From Turritopsis dohrnii (taxonomy: Eukaryota; Cnidaria; Hydrozoa; Anthoathecata; Oceaniidae): a stretch of DNA of 64,000 nucleotides. Both the position numbers and the translations under genes were made by a program. The notes under the pieces are model-generated. The model had not been told where the DNA came from and searched no databases. It saw only the letters and a list, made by a program, of their open reading frames with translations. Location: contig BQMF02000002.1 of NCBI GenBank assembly GCA_027922465.2, positions 868,001 through 932,000 on the forward strand. Direction: 5' to 3'. How positions within the stretch are numbered: the stretch's first letter is position 1; every line of letters begins with the position of its first letter. Of the stretch, positions 45,437 to 59,122 are shown piece after piece.

Positions 45437-46616
45437 ATGAGAATGATTGGTGGAGATTCAATTTTTGAAGATCAATGTATGAAACAAAATAGTGCAAAAA
45501 CGGCTCTACGAGATGCGCTCCGAGCAAAGCTCAAGTCAACCTCAACAGATGAAAATACTTTCCACTATGATGATCAACCTAGTCGCCCGGATTCTCCGAA
45601 TAAAATCATTGATGTTGAAGCACTTGGTAATGATAGTGACAGCAATGATTCTGATGATAAAATGGCTGATGAGAAGGTTTGTTCATATATGCTTAATGCT
45701 TCATATTTTTGGTTTGTTTTGGTTTGTTGTTTTTTTCACAATCCTATTTGACCAACAGATTCAAAATAAAAGATTAGTGTTTAAACTGTAATGCAAATTT
45801 TCAGTCAATTCTCTCTGATAACATTTGATATATAGGAATTGATAATGCTTTATTTAGAATTTTGTTGAAATGCAACAACATGAAAAATTATAAGGTGCAA
45901 CAAAAGTGAAATATGTTTGTAACTATACATTGAAAAATGAATGAATATTCGATGGAATGAGTCATGATATTTAATTAATGTCGCAACTGACACAAACTCG
46001 TTATTTTGTATTTATAAGCTATGGAATTTTTAATTAAGTTTCTTACTCATTTTTTAATTTTTTTGTGCTATTGTTTCATTTTAAAAATGGAGACTTAATT
46101 AGTGTATGCATAATGTATTTTGTATTTCCTGATCTTATGGACTGCAGAAATGGCCTTTTAAGCTTAGAAATTAATTATCATGTATGAATTATAGGCATGT
46201 ATAATACAAATATATACACAAATTTTCATATAATTTCTTTTTTCTTAGGATTCTTCTAGCACCATTCCTATTGAGGAAAGGCGTTTGAGAAATCGTTTAG
46301 CCGCTAGGAAATGTCGAGAAAAGAGAAAACAAAGAATTATAAATCTTGAAAAGGTAATTCACTTTTTTTGGTTAGTAAGGACACGGAAATGTTTGAAATC
46401 TACAGGAACCAAGAAATTATGTATGTTAACATCAATCACATCAAATATTTTCAGATTTGTAATAATTTGGAAAATCGGATCTCGTTGCTAAAGAATGAAA
46501 TAGAGGGATTGGACTGTCAAAAAAAGAGTTTAACGAAACTTCTAGAGAACCATACATGCGTCCGGTTTGCACCAAAACCCACTGCAGTCATCATGAACAA
46601 TGTTGTAGCAAAGTAA
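45437..46616 (+). CDS. bZIP transcription factor, ATF3/JDP2/Fos-like
   Basis: Three exons, 45437-45676, 46249-46353 and 46455-46616, all phase 0, 168 aa. Donors are AAG|GTTTGT and AAG|GTAATT; acceptors are TTCTTAG|GAT and TTTTCAG|ATT. Residues ~85-110 form the basic region with the signature NRLAARKCREKRKQR (N..AA..CR class shared by Jun, Fos, ATF3 and CREB). Five leucines at heptad spacing follow, across the exon 2/3 joint. HTCVRFAP after the zipper recalls the HRPTCIVR-type tail of ATF3/JDP2/Fos. The N-terminal part is acidic and Ser/Asp-rich (NDSDSNDSDDK). Expected to act in the nucleus as a dimer on AP-1/CRE-type sites. Exact subfamily uncertain. Confidence 0.9.
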
Positions 46617-49600
46617 CAAATATTAAAAACATAGAAATTGATAAATTAATACACAAACATGCATGTTTTTTATTTAAAAATAGGAGTGAAGATTTATATA
46701 TTTGTACAAACGAATTTGTAAATATATATTATTTTTGTAAATATTTTTGAAAAGTTTTTTAAATGAAAAAAAAATCATAAATTTATTTCACTGTAGATTT
46801 CCTTTTTTCTTTATATTACTGTTTTAGATATATCCAAAACATTTTTGTACATTGGGGAGTCCTATTTGACATTGCAAACACAAATTCTCACGCTACAAAT
46901 GCATTGTCGGGTCACAGCCAAAACACCTTCAGACAATGTTTTTCTTTCTGATATTTTTGCTTCATTATACACTTAATCATTATTGACAGTTAGACGACCT
47001 TTTTGTTTTGATTATGAAAATTTTCATTAAGTGCATCCTGTTTTCTCCTTTTGATGTCGTGTTCTGAAATATCGGTCAAAGAACTCATCAGTTCGAATTT
47101 AAATTCGTCGTTATTAAGTCACAATGACTCCGGAACATTATATAGGTTAACCGATTTAATTGTTGTGGTTTTTTTGTTTCTTTTGTTTCGCTTTGGAAAA
47201 AAAATTCTTGATGGTAGCAGCAAATGGGAAAATATTTCAATCCAAAATGATGTCATCAAGGAAACGTTCGTTTTATTTTTCTGTAAAATTTCAATGGGTT
47301 GGGATACAATATAATGGGAAATAGATTGCATTGAGTTTCCAATTATAATTCAACCGAATTCCCGCCGCAAAAGACTTTAAAGTCTGAAATTGTTTTTCTG
47401 ATGCATCTATCTAATGTTCTTCATTAGGGTAAGGCATGTTTCTTTAAAACCAGTGTTTCCGCTTGTTATTCCTAGAATTTATTGTTAGCTTTTTTTTTTT
47501 TAAATAAAAATAAACTAGACATGACACAGGATAGCTATCCGTATATCGAAAAGGCAAGAGACCCTGGGTTCGAGGTTGTGACACATAATCTCCTTATTTG
47601 TCCGTTGTAGAAGCATTCATTTCGTTGTCTTCGAAAAAAACATGATCTACTCGAAATAATTAAGACAAACACTATATTGAATTACATTCAAGAGCTCTTT
47701 CACAATTTTTCTTCCCATAGATAATCGATATCACAGGAACAAGACTGCAACTAATTATGTTGATACGTTCTCATTTAGTGGTTAATAGGAATCAATTAAC
47801 TCACTTCGATTATAGAGATCGATATGTTTCTTATGTAGAGAGCAATTACTGCTTCCTTATAACAAATCAATTTTAACGAAACACAATTTTCCAGGTTGAA
47901 TACGTAACCTTTTCAGGTTCAATTTTCCTCCTTGGACTGACTTTTAGCCTTTGACAAAAGCCACAGTCAATAGAAATTGCCCTGGTTTGGATATCTATTT
48001 TAAAGTTCTATTATTGTTATCATTAACTTGGACTGCTAATTGCAGTTTGTTTTTGCACACCTTTTTGATTGCAGAATGTTAAGTGACTACTGCGAATTGA
48101 TTGAACTTTTGTCATGTTATCAAAAATTGATCTCAACAAAGCTTGCTTATTAAAAAGAGGAAAGAAAAAAAAAATAACCCAAAGTTGTTAATGCGGACGT
48201 CTATATCAGAGACTTTTCTAATTACTACTTAAATGTTCGATATAGTTACGTCGTGCTTAACACGTTTAATTATATTTCCACTGAACTGCCTATCGTACAA
48301 ATTCTACGTGCCATATGTACGGAAGGCATCGTGTTTTGGGGGCTTCCAGGGCATAACTACAGTCAAATAAATGTCAAATCATCAACTGAATAATGACAGA
48401 CAAAGGGAATAAACACAACGAACATTTTTGTTTTATACTTCGTGATCGTTCGTGACAAGAAATTTTCTTTCTCCCGCTTATAATCCTGAGCACGTGGGTG
48501 AAGTACATAAGCCACAGATTTTACCGACGTTATCGCGTTAGTATGGCGAGTTTCAATGGAGATGGTGTTGGCAACACAATAAACATCAAAATGACAAATA
48601 AATTCTCAATAGCAATTAAAAATGTCAATTTTTCCCATTACATATTTCATACTTAATTCATGAGAAATTACGTCACTTTATAGTACCTTTATCAAATATG
48701 AGTCATCTTCTCCTAAGATTCTTAAGATACTACGTGACGTGACTCTTATCAAGATTTAATTTTTACTTCAACCATCACATACAGACACAGGAAGAATAAG
48801 AGATATTATGATTTCATATTAATTCAAGTACACGTGTTCTCTTTTTACATAAGAAACTTGACTTAGCTATTGCCTTTAGCGTAAATCAAATAAACGAATA
48901 TAAGTGTTTGGGAAAACGATGACTAGGCAACTGCTTGCTTAGGTAAGAAAAAATCCAATTTCGTATAATACGAGCACTATTTAGAAGAAACGAAGTACGA
49001 GTTTCCGAAGAAAAATCAAGAAACGTTTTAGGAGGTTGAGATCATGCACTTGACGGCGCTAAAGTTGTATCACTTTGATTTTAGATAAAAAGTATCTTTA
49101 TCTTCTGAAGAAAACTTTAACTTTACCGTAAATTTCAGTTGATCATTATTTGCTTGTGTTAGATACGAATAAGATGGCAAATTTCAATTTTGATGTTTGA
49201 TAAAACTTAAGAACCGTTAAGAACCCATGAAACCTAGACTATAAGGCCCTTTGCTTGGTTTCCTATTAAACAAATACGCTAATCAGTTGCTTGACCATTA
49301 CATGACATTAGTTCCAAAGTCATCCTTTATTGTTTATAATTTCCAGCATCTCTGAGTATAGCATCTTATCACAATAGCATCTTATCCCAGTTGTTCTCAG
49401 TTAGGCAACTCAGCCTTAATAGCTACATAAATTTTGAATAAGTAATCTCCGGTTAATTACATAATGGCAGCTCATACAAACAAAAGGTATACACTCATTT
49501 AAAAAAGCACTTATTAAAGTTATACTACTACCCAAAATAAATCATACACTTTTCGATGGCTTAAGTATAAAAGTCCCTTAAATTCTCTTTTTCTAAAAAA

Positions 49601-50442
49601 AACAGCTATAAATGTTCATCTAGCAGTTGAAAACTGAACGATTTAAAGTGAACTTCAAGCTAAAGTTGTCAAGGCGTATAGAAATACAAATTTCGTATTT
49701 CTATGGGCGTAGGTACAATTTATTTTGATTAGTAGTGTAATATTCCATGGCAGTGTTTTCACTTGTGAATTTCACACTTAGAATGAAATTAGGTCTTATT
49801 CTTATCAACTGAAATGAAACTCACCGAGCTGAAATTTATTTTCAACTTATCTGCAGTTCGTGTATAACAACCACAATGCGACATTCCGAGATACAAAACC
49901 GAGTTAGACACACACTGGCGTCACTTACCGACCTAGTTACTAACTTCTTTTTCAAGTTTCTTTCGCTCCCAAACATTGCAATTGCTTCTATTTTTCCCAG
50001 TAAAACTCGGAATATGTTCTTCTGCTTGGATCGGATTCGATGAATGTTGATCATGTTGTTCAATATATAGCTCAAAGCTCATGACACTCATTGTTATCGC
50101 CGCCCAAAGCTCATCACACTCATTGTTATCGCCATTCATATTGAACTTGTCAGTCCAGGATTCATCTCAGGATACATCTTTCTGAAGGATCCTGAAAAAT
50201 TATGCTCATTAGTATGTTTGGAGGAGAACCGTTAGCCATGAAAGGTTGGTATGCCCATTTATCGTGAAATAAGAAACACAAAAAGTGTCACGTGACACAA
50301 AACATAGTAGAGCGCGAACAGACATGTGCTCGCCGATATATACATAAAAGAGTCTGAGAACTAGATAAGTTAAAAATGGTGGATACAATTACAAAATATA
50401 TAATAGTAAAATAGCATGAAATTAAAACAAAAGAAATTTATA
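46617..50442. other. Intergenic region 3' of the bZIP gene
   Basis: About 3.8 kb AT-rich sequence. Open frames are short and look random. No transposon ends or known repeats recognised. Confidence 0.4.
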
Positions 50443-53279
50443 TTTAAACATAAGCATGAAACAAGAAAAAACAAGAATTAGATGCGAATCTTTTCGACTA
50501 TATTGTCATCATTAGGCTATGTTGTAAATGTACGAAGTTCAGTAAAACAAATTTATTAAGCTAAAAGGTAATTACAAAGTGGTAAAAGGAAAACAATAAA
50601 ACATTAAAATATTAAAAACCAATAAAAGGCAACTATCACTACATATATACAGTTAAAAGAAATCTATGTTACACCATTTCCAAATAGTGCTAAAGCATTT
50701 TTCTTTTGAGGATTAATTAATTTGGGACGTTTCACTGCAAGGATGTATGACTCGATAATTTGGCGTAATACCCAGTTGATTGGTGCCGTCATTAAAATTT
50801 TGCCCGTGAAATGGTGGTTGGAGAATTGTTTGATGTGTCTTGCTGGTTCAGAGTCTGTTAGGATTGTTATGCTCGTTCCACCTTGTTTGTACGTTTCTTT
50901 TCGTTTTTCCAATGTAATTAATTCCGCACGAACAGACTACCTCGTAAATTTTGCATGAGAGGTGCGGATCTGGGTCTTTTATTTGAAACAATTGTCTAAC
51001 CTTTTTTGTCTTCCATCTTATTATTATGTCATACTTTGAATTTGTGAAGTCATGAAGCTTTTTAAGAAAACGCTTTGAGCATGTTTCATTTTCTAGGCAG
51101 AACGGTATTTCAATAAATAACAGCTTTTTGGGCTCTTTGAAAAAGAATTCAGGAATTATCAAATCTGTTATTTCTTCTATTCTTTCATTGAACTGTCGGA
51201 TGACGCTTTCAGTGAAACGAGTGGGGTAGCCAGCTGACTGGTATCTTTGACAAACTGACTTTATTTCTGCCTCAAGGTTTGAGGCGATGCGAGAGGCACG
51301 ATTTAAATCTCCATTTATGGTACTTCTCTTGTATTGTTTGGGGACTTGCGAAGACCAGTGGGTTGGTACTTTGTTTGGCTTACGATACAATGACGTAGTA
51401 ACGGTTCCATCTTGGGAAATGTTAGGAGCTTTATCAAGGAATTTGGCTGGATTTTGCTCAATGGTAAACTAAATCTTGGGGTGATAAGAATTTATGGCTT
51501 GAAACAATTCATCGGGTTCCGTTTGATCTCTCTCAGTGATGATATCATCCACAAATCTTTTGTAAAACTTTCGTTTTCTTGGCACGACGCGTTTCTTTTC
51601 TAACTTTGTCATAGCAATATTCGAAAATGTTACAGAAAGGGGCACACCCATGGTGCAACCGTCCGTTTGGTTGTAGAATTTTCCTTGGAAGATGAAAGTG
51701 CTTTCTGTGGACAATTTTAGGAGTAAGCGCTTATAGATAAGGCGACTTGCTATCGGTTTGATTTTGTTGTGTACATAAATTTCGTCAAGGATATATTCAA
51801 TAGTGTCTTGGTTGGGTACGTTTGTGAATAGCGATTCTACATCATAGGAAACATATTGCTCATTGGTGGCCAGGGGCGGTTCGTTTTGAATAATGTTAGA
51901 GAAGTCCTGGGTGTTCTTAATTATAAATGGACATTAAAATATAAAATTATCTTTCAGATCATAAAACTAAAAAACTAAAATGAGTACATAACTCCGAGTT
52001 AATGGATAATCATTATACAACGGTTGCAGGTATTTCGATATCACTTGAGCAGCCGCGTAAGTACATGTTTCAGTCTGAGCTATAATTGGTCTGAATTTTA
52101 GGGATTCCACATTGATCTCTTCTATGGAGGCAAATTCATGCGTCTTTGCCATACCATAAAGTTTTGCCGGTTGACTCGGGTGCATGCTGTCATAGTCTTT
52201 ATGCTTATTGAAGTTGCGGTATAGAAAGGTTTTATCTTCGTTTTGGTAGACACCGTTTCGAATACCACCAGCTATCATTTCCTCCATTTAACACACATAA
52301 TCCTCTTTGTTCATAACAGCGACGCAAGAATCTTTGTCCCCGGGGACCACTACAACCGCTTCATCGTTTCTTAGGTTGCGTAGATTTTTATATGCGTAAT
52401 TTTTTGATTTGTAAGTATGTTTGCTGAAAATATCAGTGTAAGCTCGGAGGAACTCATGGAAGTCTTCACGTTGATTATCATCAACTGATTTGTCTGCTTC
52501 TTTTGCTGAAACTTCCATGTTCGAGGCCAAATTCTTCTTCACTTGTTTGTTTTTATCTATGTAACTTTGATCAAGTCCGTAGCTCAATTGGTGAATTTTG
52601 TAGATTGGAAAGTTCTCTGGAAGATAAATTGATAACTGGCACATTATAGTCCTTTTTTTCCTTTTGTCGAGGCTTGAGAAAGTGTGACTTTCGATTTTTC
52701 GTCAGAAAAGACTGCATGCGCGTATGTCTGGAAGTTGTTTGAATTCAGATCCGCACCCCTCATGCAAAATTTACGAGGTTGTCTGTTCGTGCGGAATTAC
52801 TTACATTGGAAAAACGAAAAGAAACGTACAAACAAGGTGGAACGAGCATAACAATCCTAACAGACTCTGAACCAGCAACACACATCAAGCAATTCTCCAA
52901 CCACCACTTCACGAGCAAAATTTTAATGACGGCACCAATCAACTGGGTATTACGCCAAATTATCGAGTCATATATCCTTGCAGTGAAACGTCCCAAATTA
53001 ATTAATCCTCAAAAGAAAAATACTTTAGCACTATTTAGAAATGGTGTAACATAGATTTCTTTTAAATGTACATATGTAGTGATAGTTACCTTTCATTGGT
53101 TTTTAATATTTTAATGTTTTATTGTTTTCCTTTTACCACTTTGTAATTACCTTTTAGCTTAATAAATTTGTTTTACTGAACTTTGTACATTTACAACATA
53201 GCCTGATGATGACAATATAGTCGAAAAGCTTCGCATCTAATTCTTGTGTTTTCTTGTTTCTTGCTTATGTTTAATCAAC
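50443..53279 (-). mobile_element. Penelope-like element with inverted terminal copies, decayed
   Basis: Minus-strand pieces give, in order, an N-terminal region (52644-52288), RT parts (SLKFRPIIAQTETCTYAA at ~52080, YVSYDVESLFTNVP at ~51850, GCTMGVPLSVTFSNI at ~51650, FVDDI at ~51550) and a GIY-YIG endonuclease (CGINYIGKTKRNVQTRW at ~50930, continuing out of frame to LFGNGVT near 50670). A TAA at 52288, an ~60-bp disruption at 51930-51990 and a frameshift near 50860 break it. About 540 bp at each side (50443-50985 and 52737-53279) are inverted copies of the 3' end, the pseudo-LTR layout known for this group. Confidence 0.88.
52737..53279 (+). repeat. Inverted copy of the Penelope-like 3' end
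   Basis: Plus-strand copy of the GIY-YIG C-terminus and 3' UTR found on the minus strand at 50443-50985, with few differences by eye. The matching region starts CCGCACCCCTCATGC and runs to CTTATGTTTAAT. Confidence 0.88.
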
Positions 53280-53470
53280 ATGGCGAAAAAATTTATATTT
53301 CTTTTACACTATTAATTTGTACTAGATGCAAATTTTCAATGGAATTGAACCATCGAAATTCCGACTGTATCATCAATCAAACTACAACAGATTTTAAGTA
53401 AGATTTTATTATCACTTTCAAAATTGTTGGGAACTTTCGAAAATTGGTTCAAATTTGGCCAAATTTTAAT

Positions 53471-55043
53471 TAGCCTTCATTTGTAGTCTTCAAACAATTG
53501 CAATCACTTTCGATCAAAGTTTTAAAAGGCGACTACATTTCACTTTTGTTTGTTGAAAATAACAAAGAAGAAAAAAATTAATACCTTAAAGTCACTATAA
53601 GTCTTGTACACAAAAATTTGCGAAAATATTTTCACAACTTCTACAAAAAAAGTCTTGAGCAGCCTAAACCAATAAAAGTCGCGTACACTATAAGATGCGA
53701 GACGCCATTTTGAGAAAAAACATTTAATGTAGTAGTAGAAGTCACCAAAACCCGGACAAAATTAATATAATGATAAAATTTGGTACAGTGACGCAGATAC
53801 ATGTCAGGAATGAACATAAAAAAAAGCCCCATTCATAGGACCTTGGGAACACTTCAAATTCATAATGGCGGATCTGCAAGGCGTAATAACTGCAAGACGG
53901 AAAAATGTTTTTCATCAAATCTAAAATTATTATGCAAAAATGAAAATGCTGTTTCAATCTGAACCCAAGGGTTTTACTTAATAAATGTTATCATCATCAT
54001 CATTGTTGTCAATGGACACTTTGTTCATATTCCTGTAGAAATATAACACTATGAATTATCAGGTTTAAACAGTTTTCAAGTTTTTTTTTTCAAATTCGTT
54101 GAGACCGAAGCCAGCCATCGTGTTTCCGATACTGACTGCATTAATCCGGACCAATTTGTATGAGGGGAAGACGTTTTAGAATCGAAAACCCACGATGTTC
54201 GCCACAAAAGATCCAATTTCATCTCAGCTAAAAAATCTCTTTAAGTTTTAAATTGGATAACCCAATGACATTGCTGTTGTGATAGGAAATAGTTGGGAGA
54301 CTGGATTCGGTAAAAGCGCTTATGTTTCAATCTTCTAATGACGTTGCAAGACCTTAATGGTTTCAACGAAAGCAGATATGATACCTATACCGTGAAATGT
54401 TCCCTTTCTGTTGTGATCAACATAATCTGCGATTCATTGAGTGAATGCGCTTCGACAATCTTCGGGTTGAATTTCTCTGGTACTGGTTCAGGCTGTTTGA
54501 ATTAGGGAGATTCGTAAACTCGACGAGCCTGTTACACGAAAAAAATCAATTACTTGTGAGAACTTTTTTAAAACTGTTCTACTAGAACGGTACTTCAGAG
54601 ATTTAAAGTCTTTTGTTGTATTAAGAGAAACATCATTACTTTGCACGCTTGTTTCAGGCGTTGATCTGAAGTTTCTAATGACTTTGTAGGGAAAAATTCA
54701 CGAACAACTCTACTAAGTTGTATATAATTCCCTACAAATCTATAGAAAAATAGTTTCGTGTAAACGAAACATGATTTTTCCGAATCCCGCTAATTGTTAC
54801 AGTTCATCGGATGAAATGGAAAAGCCGAATTTAAACAAATGGTCGGCCATTTTTAGCGAAAGACTTGTCGATATCTACTCCAATACTGAAAGGATAGGAA
54901 GCAACCATAAAATCCTGCAAAATATATAAATTGAAGAAAATAGAGCAGTTTTCTTCTAAGTACTTCACTCTCAATAAAAATGCAACCACTTTTTGCATTC
55001 ACTGACTTTTGTCAATCATTTATGGGCTGAAACAAGACGTTGG
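53471..55043. repeat. Left repeat block flanking the old BEL element
   Basis: 53471-53740 matches 59123-59835 (which carries an insert), and 54905-55043 matches about 59838-59978. The order and orientation are the same, so these are likely the decayed LTRs of the old BEL copy. The 1.1 kb between the two matching parts here has no counterpart on the right. A short (ATC)n run lies at 53993-54004. Confidence 0.6.
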
Positions 55044-55351
55044 AATCTTGTCATTTTACGGAGGGAAATTCTACGGAGGGCAATTTTTCAGGGTTCGCCT
55101 TTCTTGAAATGAGAAAAAGTAGCTGGAGACTTGTGAAATATTTTTTGAGAAAATATTTAAATGTCGCGTACACAAAATGTCGTGTAAATTATGGAGAAGT
55201 ATTAAAGAACTTCCACACTATGACCTTCTGTCTTAACGATATATTTTCAACTAACAAAAGTATTTACACGTTGTGAATCTACATGCTGAGGGGTCTGGAA
55301 CTAATGTAACATCCTCCCCAAAGAGAAATAAAGTAACAACATAATTATACA

Positions 55352-58300
55352 TCAGTTCATGTTTGGAATGCCTTTTTCATCTATATATTTAACTTGAACT
55401 TCTTCGATCGTATTATTGCATTCTACTGGATACAGTTTACTCGTTGGTCTCTGTATCTGCATTTCCTTTCCATTTGATATATATCGGACGTTCGCGATTC
55501 TTCGTTGTCCGTCACGTGATGTCTTGAAGCTTTCTACGAGTCCGATTTTGTACTTGATTCTAGGAGTGTTGTCTTCGTGTATCAAAACAACATCTCCTTC
55601 TTTGCAAACGTTGTTACTATTCGTTACTCCATCTATTTACAAATCCTTTCAAAATGTTTTTTAAATGTACAAAACGTGAACTAAGTTCGCAATCAGAACT
55701 AATTACAATGTTTTCGCTTTCGAGATTTAGCCGTCTTTTGAAGAGTAAGTGACTGGGAGTTAATACGGCATCGATAGGATTTTCGTAAGTGAACGTGAGT
55801 GGTCTGTTGTTTAGAACTACCTCTATGCGGTTAAGAATGGTTTGTAACTCTTCGTTGGTTATTCTATATTACCCAACATTTTTTTCAGGCAACGTTTCAC
55901 GGATCTTATGACTCTTTCTTAAACCCCTCCCCACCGAGGGGAAGCGGGAGGGTTAAAACACCATTTGACTTTCTTTGAAGCAATGAACTGTTGTGTGTCT
56001 TCCGATGTGAAGTAAGTGGCATTGTCACTGAGTATGGTGGTTAGAACGCTACGTCTACTGAAAAAACGTGACAGGGCTCGTTTGCACGCTGACGCTGTAC
56101 AGGAAGGAACTAATTCCAAGGAAATGTTGCGTGTTGATGAGCAAGTAAATGAAAATATCCATGCTTTATGTAACATATCTCCATCATAGATGTTTCGAAC
56201 GTGTAGTGGTCCGGTGTAATCAACAGAAGTGTAAGTAAATGATGGACTTGATGATAAGCGAAAAGGTGGTAGATGCGATGTGCCTGGATATGACTATGCG
56301 GGACTTTCAAATTTGTTACACAAACGGCACTTTTTGATAATCTGACGAATAAAATTACGGGATTTTGGAATCCAAAATCTGGTTCGAAGTTCACTTAACG
56401 TTTCTTTCACACCATTGTGAAGAACTTTGGAATGGTAGAACTAAACCAACAACAGTGAAATAACATTTCGGAAAAAAAATCGGAAACTTAGTGTCGTGTA
56501 CTGAAGAGAACTGTTCTTTAACCGTCCTTTACAGCGAATGATCCCATCAATGATGTGAAATCCTAAGTCGTTTTTCAGTTGGTGATACTGTTTGTAATAT
56601 TGTGTATATCTTGTTGTAGAAATAAAATCCATTTTCGTTCCGCTGTATGTAGTTCATCTGTGGATACAAAAGAGGAAAGGCAAAGTTCTTTCTTTTCCAA
56701 TTTGAGTTTCAGATTAGAAATAAAGCGTAAAACACATGCTGTCACTCTAAATAGTTTTGTAAGATTACTGTATCGAATTATATGAATGGCATCCAAGTTT
56801 AACGGATTGATCTTCTCCGTTGTTGTTTCTTCTTGACATGGCTAGTAACATGGCATCCTCATGATGTTGTAAATTGTTAACGTGAAAATTAGCGAAAAAC
56901 CAAAAACCAAAGGTCGTTTGTTACGAAGTGTGAAGGGCAAGCGCCTCTCGAAAGAAGATCTGCCGGATCTGCCGAAGCAGTCAGTGGGAACCGTGGACCT
57001 GATAGTTTCGACCTTTCTTTGCACAAATGGATCAAACTTTTTTCCTTCTCCGTTTATCCAGTGTAATACAACCATGGAATCACACCAGCAATGGGCAGAT
57101 GAAATATGAACAAACCCGGTAACTCCTTCCTCACTTTTGTAATGAGTTTCGACAACAACAATGCTCCCTGTAACTCTAATTTTGGAATGGCAACTGATTT
57201 AATTGGTGACACTCTAGATTTCGAAGTATTCAACGACGAACAAACCGATCCGTCTTCATAGACAACCCGAAAATAAACGCAACCTTCGTATGCACTCAAT
57301 GAAGCGTCACAAAATCCACGAAGTTCCACCTGTGTGTCAAACAAATTACCATACCACCGGTCAACAAATATGTGACTCGTGTGACGAACACCTTCCACAA
57401 TTTCCGTCCAACTGTGAAGAACCTCACTATGGATGTGGTCATCCCAACCGATTTTCCACACGCAAACTTTTTGAAACAGACATTTTAATGAAACGATGAA
57501 GGTATTAATCAAGCCTAACGGATCGTAGACCGAAGCTAAGAATTGTATGAACTGTCTTTTTGTCGGTATGTCAACAAGAAGCTTCTGAAGATCATTGATG
57601 TAAAATATAAATTTATCCCGTGTTTTATCCCATATGAGACCGAGAATTTTCGTGATACTTTTATCAGACGGTCTCTTTTTAACTAAATTGTCAAGTTAGG
57701 CAGAATTCGATTCAAATTTATACAAGTTGAAATTAGCTATAGCGAGGTTTACAAGTTTGAAAAAAATCGAAAGTTTCTGAAAGTGTAGTGTGGTGTGTAG
57801 TGCCTTCAGAAACTTGAAAACAAATTTAGGATCAAAATGTAAATAAGAATTAGTGTGATGGATTAAAGTCCCAGTTAAAAGAAATGGACTAGAAGAGACT
57901 CCGAATAAAACTCGACATAAGCGGTATATTCCTATGTCTGCGCAATCAAGTTTTTCAGCAGTTACATTTTCAATATCACATTTTTTATCTTTTTCATCGA
58001 GTAAAATTTGTAAAAACGCTTTTTCAATATCCACAATAAAAGCGTGCTGATGTGCTCGAAATCTTAATAAAACACCAAATAAACTTTCGCAAAGAGATGG
58101 TCCTGTGTACAAACAGTCGTTCAAAGATGGGCCGTTGGTTTTGGAACTTGCGTCGTAAACAATTCTTATTTTAGTAGTAATTCTGTTCTCTCTGATTACG
58201 GGCTGATGTGGTAAATAATGTTCTTGGCTACAGGAATTACTGTGTTCATATACAGGTTCGATGACTCCACATTTTAGTTGATCCTTTAAAATACCATTGT

Positions 58301-58800
58301 AAGTGTTAAAGAGTTTTGTGGTTTTCGCCAATTTTGTTTTTAGTTGTTGAAACCGTTGAAGACACGGAAAGTAATTATCTGGGAGAACTTCGTGATCCTC
58401 TTGAATGGGAGTTTGACCTGGTACCTATTTGCTGTGTTATTAAAACGAATGTTTTCTTGAAACTTTTTAAAAATGTCATCTTGATTTCCGAACTCAACGT
58501 TCTTGATTCTTGGAGTCAATAATGTTCTCGGAGTCGCAATCTTCAACGGCGCACTTTAATGTATGTGAACTTAAAACCCTTTGTTAGTTTGTCTCCCCTG
58601 TAAACATTGGACGGCTTAATATGTAACCAAATTTGGTTTTCATTGCAATTGGAGTTCCTAATGGCTTCGTTTTCAACTATATCCCGCATATAGTCTGAAC
58701 CAATCAAAATATCAGTGTTCGAAAATTGATTCAAATTTAGCACGAATTGCCCAATTTTGACCAAATCTGACAGAAGTAATGCCAAATTCGAAATTAACAC
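55352..58800 (-). pseudogene. Old BEL/Pao pol gene, broken
   Basis: Fragments in several minus-strand frames follow BEL order: protease tail (TDILIGSDYMRDIV, ~58700), RT fingers and palm motif A (VYDASSKTNGPSLNDCLYTG, FIVDIEKAFLQI, ~58000-58160), post-palm KILGLIWD and ASVYDPLGLI (~57510-57630), RNase H (LRGFCDASLSAYEGC, ~57300), integrase (LSDNATYF, NPPASPRWGG, ~55920-56030) and DUF5641 (RRIANVRY...RPTSKLYPVE, ~55430). Sequence at the place of the YxDD box (~57700-57850) no longer encodes it. Frameshifts, stops and an alien stretch near 56900 confirm a dead copy. A purine tract TTTGGGGAGGA lies at ~55312. Confidence 0.87.
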
Positions 58801-59122
58801 CCGTCAATTGTTCTTTGCACAATTTTTATTAAAATTGAAGAAATTTCAACGGCTTCAAAATGCGATGCCACATATTTTTTAACCTCTGTAATATGAAAAC
58901 ACATCAAAATTTTTTATTTTCACGGACAGTAGTAACACAAGGGTGTATGTATTTGGGTGTTTTAAAAGGATCCGAAATATTCCTTTTCTGGATATGTTTA
59001 GGGGATACAATTCTGGGATAGCTTTCTTCGCCTACAGTCCAGATATCCCACGTGATCGTTACTGGATTAATTATTACAAAACCATCGATGTATTACTGTC
59101 TTCCATACAAAAACCACTTAAT

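Noticed and set aside
47051..47314. 87-codon frame with a hydrophobic segment
   Set aside because: Overlaps a frame on the other strand, has no homology I recognise and lies in AT-rich intergenic DNA.
47540..47580. tRNA-like B box (GGGTTCGAGG)
   Set aside because: No cloverleaf or convincing A box could be drawn around it. No tRNA gene or tRNA-derived SINE is claimed.
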